A stretch of DNA of 64,000 bases from Aquimarina algicola (GCF_006443095.1 NZ_VFWZ01000008.1:1-64000), one strand, 5' to 3'; shown: positions 27,183 to 37,356, counted from the first letter of the stretch. The notes: generated from the letters alone by a model not told the origin. Program-made: numbers and translations.

Positions 27183-28523
27183 TTAATATCCAGGATTTTG
27201 ATCTGCTAAGCTTATCAGTTCATTTCCTTCAATTTCTTTTTCTGGTATGGGCAAGATATACTGGTTCTCACTTGTTATTGAAGGCTTTAATTCCATAGCT
27301 TTATTCATTCTTATTGCAGCAAACCATTCACTACCATTTTCAAAAGCTAGCTCTTTTACATATTCATTAAAAATATCGTTTTTCAGCTCTTCAACAGTAG
27401 TTGCAGCGGTATTATCAATTCCTGCACGATTTCTAATGATGTCTAATGGAATTTTACTCGTTTCTACAGATGCTCCGCTCATAAGCAGTGCTTCTGCTTG
27501 AATTAAATACAGTTCTGATAATCTAATGAAGTAAGTTGGTCGAAAGGTATCAACATTATTTGTTTTTAATACTCTTCCTGCATTAAATGTAACAGCAGCT
27601 CTGGGATCTTCTCCCATTAAAACAGGAAACCAGGTAGTACCTGCTCTACCAGGGTAAAAACGTTTACGGTTATTATCATCTACATCTGAATTTTCATCTC
27701 TATATGTCATCAAAATCATTTCTGTAGAATCTAAGCCCTCATCAAAAACCGAAGTAAAATCAGGAGATAATGAACGTGTTCCTTCTATAATAACTTCATT
27801 GGCAAGAGCTGCGGCTTCTGCATATCTACCCATAAACAATAATACTCTAGCTTTTAGAGCTCTTGCAGCGGTTTTGGATGCCCTATAGGATACTGAAAAA
27901 TCAGGAGCATCTGCTATGGCAATATTAAGATCATTAATAATCTGATCGTAAGATTCTGTTACACTACTTCTTGATTTACTTCTTGTTACAAAATTTACAG
28001 GCTCTGTCCTAAGAATTACTCCCAAACTGCTATTTGTGTCATAAAACTGTCCAAAATACCGTAGCGCATCAAAAGTGGCCATGGCTCTAATAAAATGTGC
28101 TTCTCCTATAATCTCTTTCTTAGTTTCTAAAGTAATTTCACTCTCGGGTAGTTGATCGGTGAGCGCTATTGCGGTATTAGACGCATCTATTACTCCATAA
28201 AAGATAGACCAAAATGCATTTACAGTCCCATTATCGAATAGAATATCATTTTCACTAAACTGCTCATCTGTTGCAGAAGCACTAACTCGACTCATCGAAC
28301 CAATTAATGCGCTGGGAATCAACTCTGAATACATGTAGTAATGTGAACTCGAAAAGGAAATAATTTTGCTATATGCCCCATTCAAAATTGCTCTGGCATC
28401 ATCTTCGTTTTGAACTACATTTTCTGGGACCAAATTATTTGGAGGATCCTGGTCTATTGAATCCGTTAGACTACAAGAAAAAGTAAAGAAAATGATGATA
28501 AGTATTGCTATATTTTTTTTCAT
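27183..28523 (-). CDS. susD: SusD/RagB-family surface lipoprotein
   Basis: I start it at the internal ATG at 28523, which gives a proper lipoprotein signal (MKKNIAILIIIFFTFSCS, Cys17). The longer frame upstream overlaps susC and has no such signal. About 446 residues follow the SusD pattern: RAILNGAYSKI, GEAHFIRAMATFDALRYFGQ, the TPR-like SKTAARALKARVLLFMGRY, and YFIRLSELYLIQAEALLMSG. The ending EGNELISLADQNPGY is typical. It forms the surface lid of the SusC channel and captures the ligand. It starts 10 bases after susC stops. Confidence 0.93.
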   Translation of the reverse strand: MKKNIAILIIIFFTFSCSLTDSIDQDPPNNLVPENVVQNEDDARAILNGAYSKIISFSSSHYYMYSELIPSALIGSMSRVSASATDEQFSENDILFDNGTVNAFWSIFYGVIDASNTAIALTDQLPESEITLETKKEIIGEAHFIRAMATFDALRYFGQFYDTNSSLGVILRTEPVNFVTRSKSRSSVTESYDQIINDLNIAIADAPDFSVSYRASKTAARALKARVLLFMGRYAEAAALANEVIIEGTRSLSPDFTSVFDEGLDSTEMILMTYRDENSDVDDNNRKRFYPGRAGTTWFPVLMGEDPRAAVTFNAGRVLKTNNVDTFRPTYFIRLSELYLIQAEALLMSGASVETSKIPLDIIRNRAGIDNTAATTVEELKNDIFNEYVKELAFENGSEWFAAIRMNKAMELKPSITSENQYILPIPEKEIEGNELISLADQNPGY

Positions 28524-28533
28524 AACTTTTATT

Positions 28534-31500
28534 TTAAAAACCGATGTTAATACCAAAAGTGAATGCTTTTTGTAACGGGAAACGATTGGTATCTCTTCCT
28601 GCTCCCGAAATATCATTGTTGAATAATGTTGCACTTTGTGGATTTGCTCCAGGGTAATCTGTAAGTGTCCAAAGATTTTGTGCAATCCCATAAATGGAAA
28701 TACTATCAATAAAGTCAATTTGTTTCATTACCTCTTTTGAGAATGTATATCTCAAATTAATTGTATTCAACCTTAAGAAAGAAGCGTCATGCACATAATA
28801 ACTTGATATTCTTGCATTATTATTTGGATCTCTATACACTGCTCTTGGTTGATTGGTAGGATTTTCTGGTGTCCATGCATTAAGGACTTCTGTAGTTTTA
28901 TTTTCTGCTAGAAAAGGACTTCCAAAATTAATGGCTCTGGTTTGAGAAAACCAGAATAAATCATTACCGTAAGAATATGTAAACTGAGCTGCAAGGGTAA
29001 AACCTTTATATGTCCATGTGCTATTGATCCCACCAAAGAAATCTGGTTGAGCATCGCCAATTACAGTTTGGTCTTCACTTGTTATCTTACCATCTGGCAC
29101 TCCATTAGGACCAGAAATATCTTTAAACCTTAGATCCCCTGGTGCAGTTAGCTCATCTTGATAGACACCATCTTCTGCATTAGCATTAAGGTTATCAATT
29201 TCTGATTGTTGTTGAAAAATTCCCTCAGAAACATATCCATAGATAAGTCCTATAGGGCTCCCTTCTTTTAATCTTCCTCCTCCCAATCCAGGAAAGCCAA
29301 CAGCAAAACCTTCGTCATCTTTGAAATCATCACCTATCTTAGTAAGCTCATTTGCGTTCTTGGTTAGATTAATATTAATGTTCCAGGAAAAATTTCTTGC
29401 TCTAATGATATCCGCATTGAATTCAATTTCAAATCCTGTATTTTTTGTACTACCTACATTTGCCAAAACTGAAGAGACTCCTGTATTACCAGGTGTAATC
29501 ACTGGAAATATAGCATCTTCGGTATCCTTTTGATAATATCCAAAACTTCCTGAGATTCTATCATTAAGAATCGAAAAATCTAGTCCTATATCAAATTGCT
29601 TCGTCGTTTCCCATTTTAATCTATCATTTCCGAGCTGAGATAGTATTATTGAAGGATCGCCTCCATAATCATCAGTTTCGAATAAGGTTCGCCATTGGTA
29701 TGCTCCAAAATCCTGTTGACCTGTAAGTCCAATACTACTTCTAAATTTTAATTCGTTTAGAAAATTACTCCCTGATAGAAAGGGTTCTCCTGAAATTCTC
29801 CAAGCCAATGCAGCTGCTGGAAAGAAAGCGTATTTATTTTCTTTTGCAAATTTTGAAGAACCGTCAACCCGGCTTGTTAAGGTAAGAAAGTACTTTTGAT
29901 CATAATCATAATTAATTCTTCCAAAGTATGAAGAAAGCCCTGATGCACTTTCAAAAGCATCTCCACCATTACTAACAGTAGCACTAGATACATTACTAAG
30001 AACTCCGTTTGAGAATCCGGTACCAAATGCTTTATTAAAAGAATTTCTAGCTTCTTCAAAAGTTGTTCCCAGAACAGCATCTAATTGATGAACTAAACCA
30101 AATAATCTAGAATATGTAAGTGTACTTTGCCATTGTAATACAGAACTATTACTTCTACTATCTTGTGCAAACCCATCTCCATCACCTTGTAAACGCGACC
30201 ACCCGCCTCGACCAGTAAATCTGGGATAAAAACTTTCTTGATTACCATTGTTATAATTAACGGATACTCTTGTTTCTGCAGTTAAACCATTGACAATTTC
30301 TAACTGTGTAAAAAATGAGCCTAATAGAAGAAAGGTTTTATTATTATTAAATGCCTGAGAAAGTGCAACTGGATTTTCAAAATTAGAATTTGGTGAAAAA
30401 GAAAAGTTTCCATCTTCGTCAAATACAGGAATATCTGGTCGAAAAATATACATTCGATCTACTAATCCACCATCTACATTAGATTGATCAAAAAATGACG
30501 CTTGCACATTGGTTCCAAAACTCCAAAGAGAGGTGATTTTTGTGTTCAATGAAAGATTGAAGTTATGGCGTTCACTTTCTGAACCTTGAAACTGCGTTTT
30601 AGAATTTAAAGTAGCAATTGATGTAGAATATTGAGTATTTTCATTTCCACCTCTTACATTAAAATATACATTAGTAGAAATTGGTGTTCCTGGGCTTATT
30701 TCGTTCTCCCAGTTGGTATTTGCATTTCCAAAATAGGAACCATCTAAGACACTCGTCGCAAAATCATCGTCTGATGATCCATTTTGTACAGCCTTTGTCC
30801 ATACCTCTCTAAACTGTTGTGCATCTAATACATCTAATGTTGCCGTTTCTTGAATAATAGTAGAGATATCAACATTAAATTGAGGTTTTCCTCTTTTGGT
30901 TCCTTTTTTGGTATTGATAATAATTACACCATTTGCTGCTCTCGAACCATATATTGCTGCTGCAGATGCATCTTTTAAGACACTTATAGATTCTATGTCA
31001 CTAGGGTTTAAATTTCCGATAGGAGTACTTAATCCTTGATTATTTAATTCATTTCCTAATAATCGACCTTCTGTACCTCCTATAGGAATATTACTTTCTG
31101 GAACAATAGGAATCCCATCAATTACAAACAGAGGTTGATTTGATCCTGATAATGAAGAAGTACCTCTTATTCTAATTTTTGCGGCGGTTCCTGATTGTCC
31201 ATTTGGGCTACTTATCAAAACCCCGGATACTTGTCCCTGTAATGCCTGGTCCACATTTACAGTAGGTGCTTGATTTTGAAAACTTTCTATATCAACTACT
31301 CCTACAGAACCTGTTAAATTTTGTTTTTTTACTTCTCCATATCCAACAAGTACTACTTGTTCAAGTTCACTTATATTTTGAGTGAGTATTGTATTGATTG
31401 TATTTTGATTATTAATTGGTATTTCTTGGGTATCAAACCCTACAGAAGAAAAGACCAAAACACCTTTAGGGTTTTTGACTATAAAAGAATAGTTTCCGTC

Positions 31501-32010
31501 AAAATCTGTCATTGTACCATTAGTTGTTCCTTTTTCTAATATTGATACACCTGGTAGAGGAAGACCGCTTTCGTCTGAGATAGTTCCGTTTACTTCAAAT
31601 TGTTGATTCTCGGCCTTTGGTTTTTGTTGTTTTTGAGTTGGTGATACATTGCGCCGACTGATGATGATTTGTTTATCTAGTATTTTAAAAGTTTCGTTAC
31701 TATCTTTAAAAAGTATTATCAGTATACTTTTAATAGATTCTTTTTTTGTTTTGATACTTACTTTTCTATCGAGGTCTATTTCTTCATTCTTATAAAAAAA
31801 ACGATATGATGTTTTGTTTTCGATCTCTGTAAATACTCGCGATAGCTTTACAGAAGATAGATTAAGACTGATTTTGGTGTTTTGAAGATATTCAGAATTA
31901 GCTTGTATCTGAAAGAGTGTTACGATAAAGAAAAACATCGTAAACTTTATTTTTAAGTTAAAGTCTGGAATGTTTTGATAAGAGCACCCCGTGGCAATTA
32001 GTTTTTTCAT
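28534..32010 (-). CDS. susC: SusC/RagA-family TonB-dependent transporter
   Basis: 1158 residues. After the signal segment comes an STN domain (residues about 45-115, SRVFTEIENKTSYRFFYKNE), then a carboxypeptidase-D-like repeat (VNGTISDESGLPLPGVSILE), the plug with the TonB-box-type region (LEQVVLVGYGEVKKQNLTGS) and the SusC hallmark ALQGQVSGVLISSPNGQSG, and a long beta-barrel ending FTFGINIGF. The STN domain means it can signal through the FecR/sigma pair encoded just upstream. Cargo is unknown. Confidence 0.95.
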   Translation of the reverse strand: MKKLIATGCSYQNIPDFNLKIKFTMFFFIVTLFQIQANSEYLQNTKISLNLSSVKLSRVFTEIENKTSYRFFYKNEEIDLDRKVSIKTKKESIKSILIILFKDSNETFKILDKQIIISRRNVSPTQKQQKPKAENQQFEVNGTISDESGLPLPGVSILEKGTTNGTMTDFDGNYSFIVKNPKGVLVFSSVGFDTQEIPINNQNTINTILTQNISELEQVVLVGYGEVKKQNLTGSVGVVDIESFQNQAPTVNVDQALQGQVSGVLISSPNGQSGTAAKIRIRGTSSLSGSNQPLFVIDGIPIVPESNIPIGGTEGRLLGNELNNQGLSTPIGNLNPSDIESISVLKDASAAAIYGSRAANGVIIINTKKGTKRGKPQFNVDISTIIQETATLDVLDAQQFREVWTKAVQNGSSDDDFATSVLDGSYFGNANTNWENEISPGTPISTNVYFNVRGGNENTQYSTSIATLNSKTQFQGSESERHNFNLSLNTKITSLWSFGTNVQASFFDQSNVDGGLVDRMYIFRPDIPVFDEDGNFSFSPNSNFENPVALSQAFNNNKTFLLLGSFFTQLEIVNGLTAETRVSVNYNNGNQESFYPRFTGRGGWSRLQGDGDGFAQDSRSNSSVLQWQSTLTYSRLFGLVHQLDAVLGTTFEEARNSFNKAFGTGFSNGVLSNVSSATVSNGGDAFESASGLSSYFGRINYDYDQKYFLTLTSRVDGSSKFAKENKYAFFPAAALAWRISGEPFLSGSNFLNELKFRSSIGLTGQQDFGAYQWRTLFETDDYGGDPSIILSQLGNDRLKWETTKQFDIGLDFSILNDRISGSFGYYQKDTEDAIFPVITPGNTGVSSVLANVGSTKNTGFEIEFNADIIRARNFSWNININLTKNANELTKIGDDFKDDEGFAVGFPGLGGGRLKEGSPIGLIYGYVSEGIFQQQSEIDNLNANAEDGVYQDELTAPGDLRFKDISGPNGVPDGKITSEDQTVIGDAQPDFFGGINSTWTYKGFTLAAQFTYSYGNDLFWFSQTRAINFGSPFLAENKTTEVLNAWTPENPTNQPRAVYRDPNNNARISSYYVHDASFLRLNTINLRYTFSKEVMKQIDFIDSISIYGIAQNLWTLTDYPGANPQSATLFNNDISGAGRDTNRFPLQKAFTFGINIGF

Positions 32011-32063
32011 AATTTTGAAAGATTTTTAGTTTATTGAAGATGACTTTAAAATCAAATTTCTGG

Positions 32064-32091
32064 ATCGGGAGATGTTGGAGCATTTCCCGAT
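32064..32091. repeat. Small hairpin upstream of susC
   Basis: ATCGGGA and TCCCGAT flank a 14-base loop, with six T to its right on the plus strand. There is no plus-strand gene to terminate, so it may be an mRNA structure in the fecR-susC gap. Confidence 0.35.
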
Positions 32092-32171
32092 TTTTTGGAT
32101 CTTATATTATTTTATTCACTGGCTTTCTATTTTATTGATTAGTATATATTTATTATTGAGTATGTTATAAT

Positions 32172-33335
32172 CTATGTTGAGGGTGATTTAATTATAATCT
32201 CTTTGCCCTTGATCGTATATTCAAATTGAGTATTATGTTTAAATGTGTTTAAAACTTGTTCTATAGTTTCATATAGAAAGGTACCTGTGTATCTTATATC
32301 ATTAAGTTCTTGGTTTGTATTTTTAATAGTAACAGCATAGTGCCTCTCGAGTTCTTTAATAATATTTTGAAATTTATCGTTTACAAAATATAGCTTTCCT
32401 TCTGTCCAAGCGATATGTTTGTTTGTATTCACTTGTTGAATTGTAAATAGGTCATCTTTTACCATTGCTTGTTCTCCTGGTTTAACAACTAATGTGTTTT
32501 TCAAATTAAAATCCTCTGAAGGTTTGTAAGCTGCTATGCTACCTTCTACCAGTACCGCAGAAGTATTATATTCATTTTGATAGCTAGACACATTAAATTT
32601 GGTTCCTAAAACTCTTACATTCATTTCATTAGTTTGAACTATAAAAGGTTTGTTTTTATTTTCTTTCACATCAAAATACGCCTCTCCTTCAAGATAGACT
32701 TTCCTACTTTTTGAATTTGTAAAAGCTCTGGGATATCGTAGTGTTGTACCCGCATTAAGAAAAACTAAAGTACCGTCAGATAATTCGATTTTAAATCGTT
32801 TTCCATACGGAACTATCAATTTATTAAAAGCTAACTTTGATCCTGTTTTAGATGTTTGTTTGGTATAAAGGAGCTTGTCATATTCTTGATTTATTATCGT
32901 GTTATCATTTGCACTAGTAATCGTAGTACTATCATTTTCATCAAGTAAATGAACAGTTCCATCTTCTAACTCTAAAATGATTTGTTGTGTTATAGCGTTA
33001 TTGGTAGGAGAAGGATTGGGATCACTTGTCAAAATCGTATATGCTCCAATTGAAGAAATGATCAGAAGTAAAATCACCGCGGCATACTTTAGATATGTAT
33101 AATAAAGTCTTTTTACAGGTTTTGGTTCTATTGTTTTTGATTCTATTACATTCATCATACTGTTGTATGCTTTTTTAGAATCAATACTGCTATAATTTAC
33201 GTCTAACTCGTAATTTGTTTGAATAAATGTCTTAAAATATTCTTGATTTTCGGTTTTTTGTAACCATTTCTTAAGAGCATCTAATTCTTTTTTAGAGATC
33301 GTATTGGTAATATATTTTAGTATTAATGTTTCCAA
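32172..33335 (-). CDS. fecR: FecR-family anti-sigma factor
   Basis: 387 residues: an N-terminal cytoplasmic sigma-binding region (KKELDALKKWLQKTENQEYF), one membrane helix at about residues 88-105 (YAAVILLLIISSIGAYTIL), and a periplasmic FecR domain (LPYGKRF-type, GEAYFDVKENKNKPFIVQT) with a C-terminal DUF4974-like part (ELERHYAVTIKNTNQELNDI). It senses ligand occupancy through the STN domain of SusC and controls the divergent sigma factor. Gene order is the classic one. Confidence 0.95.
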   Translation of the reverse strand: METLILKYITNTISKKELDALKKWLQKTENQEYFKTFIQTNYELDVNYSSIDSKKAYNSMMNVIESKTIEPKPVKRLYYTYLKYAAVILLLIISSIGAYTILTSDPNPSPTNNAITQQIILELEDGTVHLLDENDSTTITSANDNTIINQEYDKLLYTKQTSKTGSKLAFNKLIVPYGKRFKIELSDGTLVFLNAGTTLRYPRAFTNSKSRKVYLEGEAYFDVKENKNKPFIVQTNEMNVRVLGTKFNVSSYQNEYNTSAVLVEGSIAAYKPSEDFNLKNTLVVKPGEQAMVKDDLFTIQQVNTNKHIAWTEGKLYFVNDKFQNIIKELERHYAVTIKNTNQELNDIRYTGTFLYETIEQVLNTFKHNTQFEYTIKGKEIIIKSPST

Positions 33336-33467
33336 AACGTTGGATTTTTTTTATTTATTTTCACTTTTGTGACGCAAAAAAATTAATATACCCTTAACGT
33401 TTTTTGATTTTTTTTTGATATTTACACTATTACAATACTTTAAATAAGGTTTAACCATATTTTATCA

Positions 33468-34001
33468 ATGGATGAAAAGCTAATTTGGATACGTATACAA
33501 AATGGTGATAATCAGGCATTAGAACTATTGTTTGAAAGGTATTACCGTCCTTTATGCTCTTATGCTTTACAGTTTACCAAGCATATGCCTGATGCAGAAG
33601 ATATTGTACAAAGTGTATTTATTAAATTGTGGTCAAAACGAGAAGAATTACATATAAACACTTCTTTAAAAGCGTATTTATATAAGTCCGTTTATCATAC
33701 ATATATCGATAAATCTAGAAAAAATAAAAAAAGGCAAGAGTTTTTGGATACTCTTCAATATGAAGCATTACTATATCAAGTCGATGATGATAATGATATT
33801 TTTGAAAAAAAACTGAAAAAACTAAACGGTTTAATCGCTAACTTACCTGAAAAATGTAAACAAATCTTATTATTAAGTAAACAGGAGAATTATAAGAACC
33901 GAGAAATTGCAAAAAAATTAAATATTTCTATCAAGACAGTAGAAGCACAACTTCGTATAGCTTTTCAGAAAATTAGAGAAGGTTTTCAGAGTGATCTTTG
34001 A
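33468..34001 (+). CDS. ECF sigma-70 factor of the Bacteroidetes SusC/FecR type
   Basis: 177 residues. Region 2 is ALELLFERYYRPLCSYALQF with DAEDIVQSVFIKLWSKREEL. Region 4 is LPEKCKQILLLSKQENYKNR then EIAKKLNISIKTVEAQLRIA. It is divergent from fecR with 132 bases between, so both may share control. It should direct transcription of susC-susD when released by FecR. Confidence 0.95.
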   Translation: MDEKLIWIRIQNGDNQALELLFERYYRPLCSYALQFTKHMPDAEDIVQSVFIKLWSKREELHINTSLKAYLYKSVYHTYIDKSRKNKKRQEFLDTLQYEALLYQVDDDNDIFEKKLKKLNGLIANLPEKCKQILLLSKQENYKNREIAKKLNISIKTVEAQLRIAFQKIREGFQSDL

Positions 34002-34367
34002 TTTTTCTTTCTTGCAAAAGTTTTAAAACACGAAACTGCTCGATTAGTTTGCTATGAAGCACTTTCTTTTAGAATTGACGTAACAATAGATTATAATTTT
34101 TGTATAATACCTTCAAGATAATTAAATAGATTATTAATGCTTTTGAGTATTTTAATCAACTTCAAGTCTTGTAAGATTCATGAAATTTATAGTACATGGA
34201 ACAAAAAGCACTGTTGTTTTATGGTTGTAGTCTGCTGATATAGAATGAGTAAGTGCTTGGATATTAGGTTTTCAAAAAAATAGCTATATTTCTAGGTCAT
34301 CCAAATAACACATATTTTATTTGACTTTCATATCAAAATGAAGAATATTTAAATTTTAAAATATCGA
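34002..34367. other. Intergenic gap with nothing recognised
   Basis: 366 AT-rich bases between the sigma factor and the first AraC gene. I see no ORF, clear hairpin or repeat here. The promoter of the AraC gene must lie in it. Confidence 0.4.
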
Positions 34368-35246
34368 ATGATAACTTATAAGACAATACAAGACCTTTTT
34401 GATGATTTAAGTATTTCAAAACCTTCTATTTCTGATGGATTTAATATTTATAAATACAGCGAACTTGAGGAAGTTAACAAAAGAATTTTTGAACCACATC
34501 GTAAACGATTCTTCTCAATAAATTTTCATGTCAAAAATGTTACTGCCAGAAGAATAGGGTATACCTATTTTGATAAACTGGATCGTAGTATCAACTTTAA
34601 TTCTCCCATGCAAATATTCAATATAGAAGGCGAAAAACGTATTGGTAAAGAAGGTTTCGGAATTTTTTTTAATTCTGAATTTCTTAAAGAAGGTACTCAT
34701 AGATTCAATGTGATTTGTCAATTTCCTTTTTTCAAATTAAATGCGATACCTTACTATAAACTCACTGATGAGCATTTTATTAAAATTAATGATGCTATGG
34801 AAAGAATTTATACAGAATTCATAAAAGATGAAAAATATAGCTTGGATATTATTCGTGCTGAACTAATAGCGTTACTTTTTTTCCTAAAGAGAATCACTAG
34901 AATTGGTAGTAAAACAATTGAGTTAAGAAGACCAGAAAAAATCACTTTAAAATTTGAGGATTTAATTTTAAGGGATATCAATTCAGACAAGACCCTAGCA
35001 TACTACGCAAAAAAATTAAACATTACACCTGCATATTTAGCAGAGTGTGTTAAAAAAACTACAGGAACAACAGCAAAAAAAGTAGTCATAGATTATAAAA
35101 TACTTCAAGCAAAAGCATTACTGAAAAACACAGATTTGTCAATTGCAGAAATTTCTATGCAAATGGGCTATTCTGAAGCAACAAATTTCGTTAAGTTTTT
35201 TAGACAAAATCAAGGAGTTACACCTCTTGCTTATAGAAATAGTTAA
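34368..35246 (+). CDS. AraC-family transcriptional regulator
   Basis: 292 residues. The C-terminal 100 residues are a double helix-turn-helix: KTLAYYAKKLNITPAYLAEC and then LLKNTDLSIAEISMQMGYSE with the GYSEATNFVKFFRQNQGVTP signature. The N-terminal part is a cupin-like sensor (HVKNVTARRIGYTYFDKLDR). It heads the plus-strand run of metabolic genes and probably controls the MRJP-like gene 114 bases downstream. Confidence 0.92.
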   Translation: MITYKTIQDLFDDLSISKPSISDGFNIYKYSELEEVNKRIFEPHRKRFFSINFHVKNVTARRIGYTYFDKLDRSINFNSPMQIFNIEGEKRIGKEGFGIFFNSEFLKEGTHRFNVICQFPFFKLNAIPYYKLTDEHFIKINDAMERIYTEFIKDEKYSLDIIRAELIALLFFLKRITRIGSKTIELRRPEKITLKFEDLILRDINSDKTLAYYAKKLNITPAYLAECVKKTTGTTAKKVVIDYKILQAKALLKNTDLSIAEISMQMGYSEATNFVKFFRQNQGVTPLAYRNS

Positions 35247-35298
35247 GCCTATTTTTCATTTTATTCTTATTACTTTACCCAAAAAAGTATCATTTCTT

Positions 35299-35343
35299 CC
35301 TGTTTTTTAATCTCAAAAACGGATTTTTTAGATAATACATTTG
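35299..35343 (+). promoter_or_regulatory. Candidate promoter/AraC site upstream of the first MRJP-like gene
   Basis: TACATTTG at 35336-35343 fits the Bacteroidetes -7 element TAnnTTTG, about 17 bases before the start. A T-run element CCTGTTTTTTAA at 35299 resembles an 18-mer found after the MRJP copy (40910) and after the second AraC gene (45128). No experiment supports either. Confidence 0.35.
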
Positions 35344-35359
35344 TATGAGGTAAACATTA

Positions 35360-36454
35360 ATGTCTAAAAAAATGGGAATGAAAAAATCAATTATTAGTTA
35401 TGTTCTTTCAATGTTAGTTCTTTTAATTTCTCTTCTTAGTTGTAAGAGTAAAGAAAAAAATACTGAAAAACCTAATCCAAAAGCTGAGCTAGTTGAGGAA
35501 ACAAAGACTGTAGATGTAGTTGAAACGGTATTTTCTAGTCAAGATGTGAGACCTGGCAATCTAGCTTTAACATTAGATGGAAGATTATTTGTTAGTATGA
35601 ACCCATTAGTCTCCCCAAAAACAAAAGTTTTTGAATTAAATGCAGATAGTAAAAATTCGGCAGTAGCATATCCAAATGCAAAATATGCTACGGGAGAAAA
35701 TTCTGGTTTTAAAGGTGTTATCGGTATTAGAGCAGATAGTAAAGGTAATTTATGGTTACTGGATATGGCTGCTAAACAGTTTATTGTTTGGGATACCAAC
35801 ACAGAAAAATTAGTTAAAAAAATTGTTATCCCTGATAACGTAGTGGTATCTACAAGTTTTTTACAAGACTTTATTATTGATGAAAAACATGACAGAGTAA
35901 TTATAGCAGATATGACACAAGGAGATTTGAAAAGTGCTCCTATTCCTGCATTTATTGTTATCAATACAGAAAGCGGTGAAGCTAGAAGAATGGCAAAGAG
36001 CCACCCATCAATGATGCCAGAAGTAGAAGGTGGTTTTGGTTTAAATCCAATTGCAATTGATCCTAATTTTGAATATGTATACTTTGGAGCATTAAATGGA
36101 AGAACTCTATATAGAGTTCCGGCAGCTAGTTTTGATAATGAAGAGTCACTTACAAATGATATTGAAAAATTTGGAGTAAAATCATTTTGTGACGGAATAG
36201 CGGTTGATAGTAATGAGAATGTTTATATAACGAATGTTGAAAAAGCTGAGATAGGAGTGTTCAATAAAAAAGATGGGTTTAGAACTTTGGCTACTTTACC
36301 AGAAGGACAATCATGGCCAGACGGATTATATGTATCCAACGACGGGTATGTTTATGGAACAGTAGATCAATTAAATAGAACAGCGGCTTTGAATAAAGGT
36401 AAAGATATTAGTACAGGACCTTACTTAGTGATAAGAACCCAATTAGTGAATTGA
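35360..36454 (+). CDS. L-dopachrome-tautomerase-related (MRJP/yellow-like) lipoprotein
   Basis: 364 residues. The signal is MKKSIISYVLSMLVLLISLLSC, starting at codon 7, with a Cys lipobox. The rest is a beta-propeller of the major royal jelly protein family: RADSKGNLWLLDMA, DFIIDEKHDRVIIADM, FGLNPIAIDPNFEYVYFGAL and the end region DGLYVSNDGYVYGTVDQLNR. Bacterial members have no settled substrate. A second, related gene lies at 39751, so this looks like an old duplication inside one cluster. Confidence 0.85.
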   Translation: MSKKMGMKKSIISYVLSMLVLLISLLSCKSKEKNTEKPNPKAELVEETKTVDVVETVFSSQDVRPGNLALTLDGRLFVSMNPLVSPKTKVFELNADSKNSAVAYPNAKYATGENSGFKGVIGIRADSKGNLWLLDMAAKQFIVWDTNTEKLVKKIVIPDNVVVSTSFLQDFIIDEKHDRVIIADMTQGDLKSAPIPAFIVINTESGEARRMAKSHPSMMPEVEGGFGLNPIAIDPNFEYVYFGALNGRTLYRVPAASFDNEESLTNDIEKFGVKSFCDGIAVDSNENVYITNVEKAEIGVFNKKDGFRTLATLPEGQSWPDGLYVSNDGYVYGTVDQLNRTAALNKGKDISTGPYLVIRTQLVN

Positions 36455-36471
36455 TAATATGGTTATGATTT

Positions 36472-36504
36472 AAAGGGCTTCTTAACTATAAAAAGAAGCT
36501 CTTT
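36472..36504 (+). terminator. Hairpin after the first MRJP-like gene
   Basis: AAAGGGCTTCTT and AAGAAGCTCTTT pair with one mismatch around a 9-base loop, followed by a short AT-rich tail. A weak terminator. Confidence 0.5.
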
Positions 36505-36547
36505 AAATAGAAAATTACCCTCTCGACTAAAACTTTTATATAAATAA

Positions 36548-37342
36548 ATGTCAAATCAAAATATTGTTATTGGTGTAACCGACTTATCATTTCACCGTAT
36601 TGCAGCATCCTTAGTTACTAATGTATTAACTGATATGGGGTTTAGGATAGAAAGAATCTATGAACATCATGAAAAGAATTTTGAAAACCTTAAAGTAGGT
36701 AAAATAGACATGTTAACTTCTGCCTGGTTACCATCTAGTCATGGTGGATATAGGACAGAAGTTGAAAAAACAGTTCCTTTAACCGATTTAGGATTACATT
36801 ACGAACCCTATGCTTTGTGGGGAGTTCCGGATTATGTGCCAACAAATGATGTTACAGAAGTATCAGATTTGCTAAAACCAACTGTTTTAGAGAAGATGAT
36901 AAAACGTATACAAGGGATAAATCCTGGTGCTGGTATTAGTCGGTTTTCTGCCAAAATGATTTATGATTATAACCTTGGAACAGCGGGATATTCATTCCAT
37001 ACTGGAACAGAAGAAGATTGCTTCAAAACTTTTGAAGAAGCTGTAGCGAAGAAAGAATGGTTGGTAATTCCTTTATGGAAACCTCAGTTTTTACATCATA
37101 AGTACAACATTAGAGAATTGAAAGATCCAAAAGGGTTGTTGGGGGTTGTGGATAAAGCTGTATTGGTGATTAGAGATGATAGAAAACAGCTTTTTACTTC
37201 AGAACAATTGGAGGTACTTGATGGTTTGAGATTTGGCAATGATGTTATTGCAACCTTAGACTATAAAGTAAGTAGAGAAGGAGAAAATATAGACGAAGTC
37301 ACCAAAGAATGGTTAACTAATAATTTAAACAGAACAAAATAA
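36548..37342 (+). CDS. Glycine-betaine-type substrate-binding protein without signal peptide
   Basis: 264 residues matching the OpuAC/ProX binding fold: IVIGVTDLSFHRIAASLVTN, KVGKIDMLTSAWLPSSHGGY, LHYEPYALWGVPDYVP and AVAKKEWLVIPLWKPQFLHH. The aromatic residues expected in a quaternary-amine cage are present (W, Y and W in these motifs). There is no signal peptide and no permease or ATPase gene beside it. It is therefore an orphan that may act in the cytoplasm. It lies 14 bases before the alcohol dehydrogenase, probably one transcript. Confidence 0.85.
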   Translation: MSNQNIVIGVTDLSFHRIAASLVTNVLTDMGFRIERIYEHHEKNFENLKVGKIDMLTSAWLPSSHGGYRTEVEKTVPLTDLGLHYEPYALWGVPDYVPTNDVTEVSDLLKPTVLEKMIKRIQGINPGAGISRFSAKMIYDYNLGTAGYSFHTGTEEDCFKTFEEAVAKKEWLVIPLWKPQFLHHKYNIRELKDPKGLLGVVDKAVLVIRDDRKQLFTSEQLEVLDGLRFGNDVIATLDYKVSREGENIDEVTKEWLTNNLNRTK

Positions 37343-37356
37343 AATTCCATCATACT

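Noticed and set aside
27183..28718. Longer SusD frame starting inside susC
   Set aside because: The first 65 codons overlap the end of susC and lack a signal. The internal start gives a proper lipoprotein signal 10 bases after susC.
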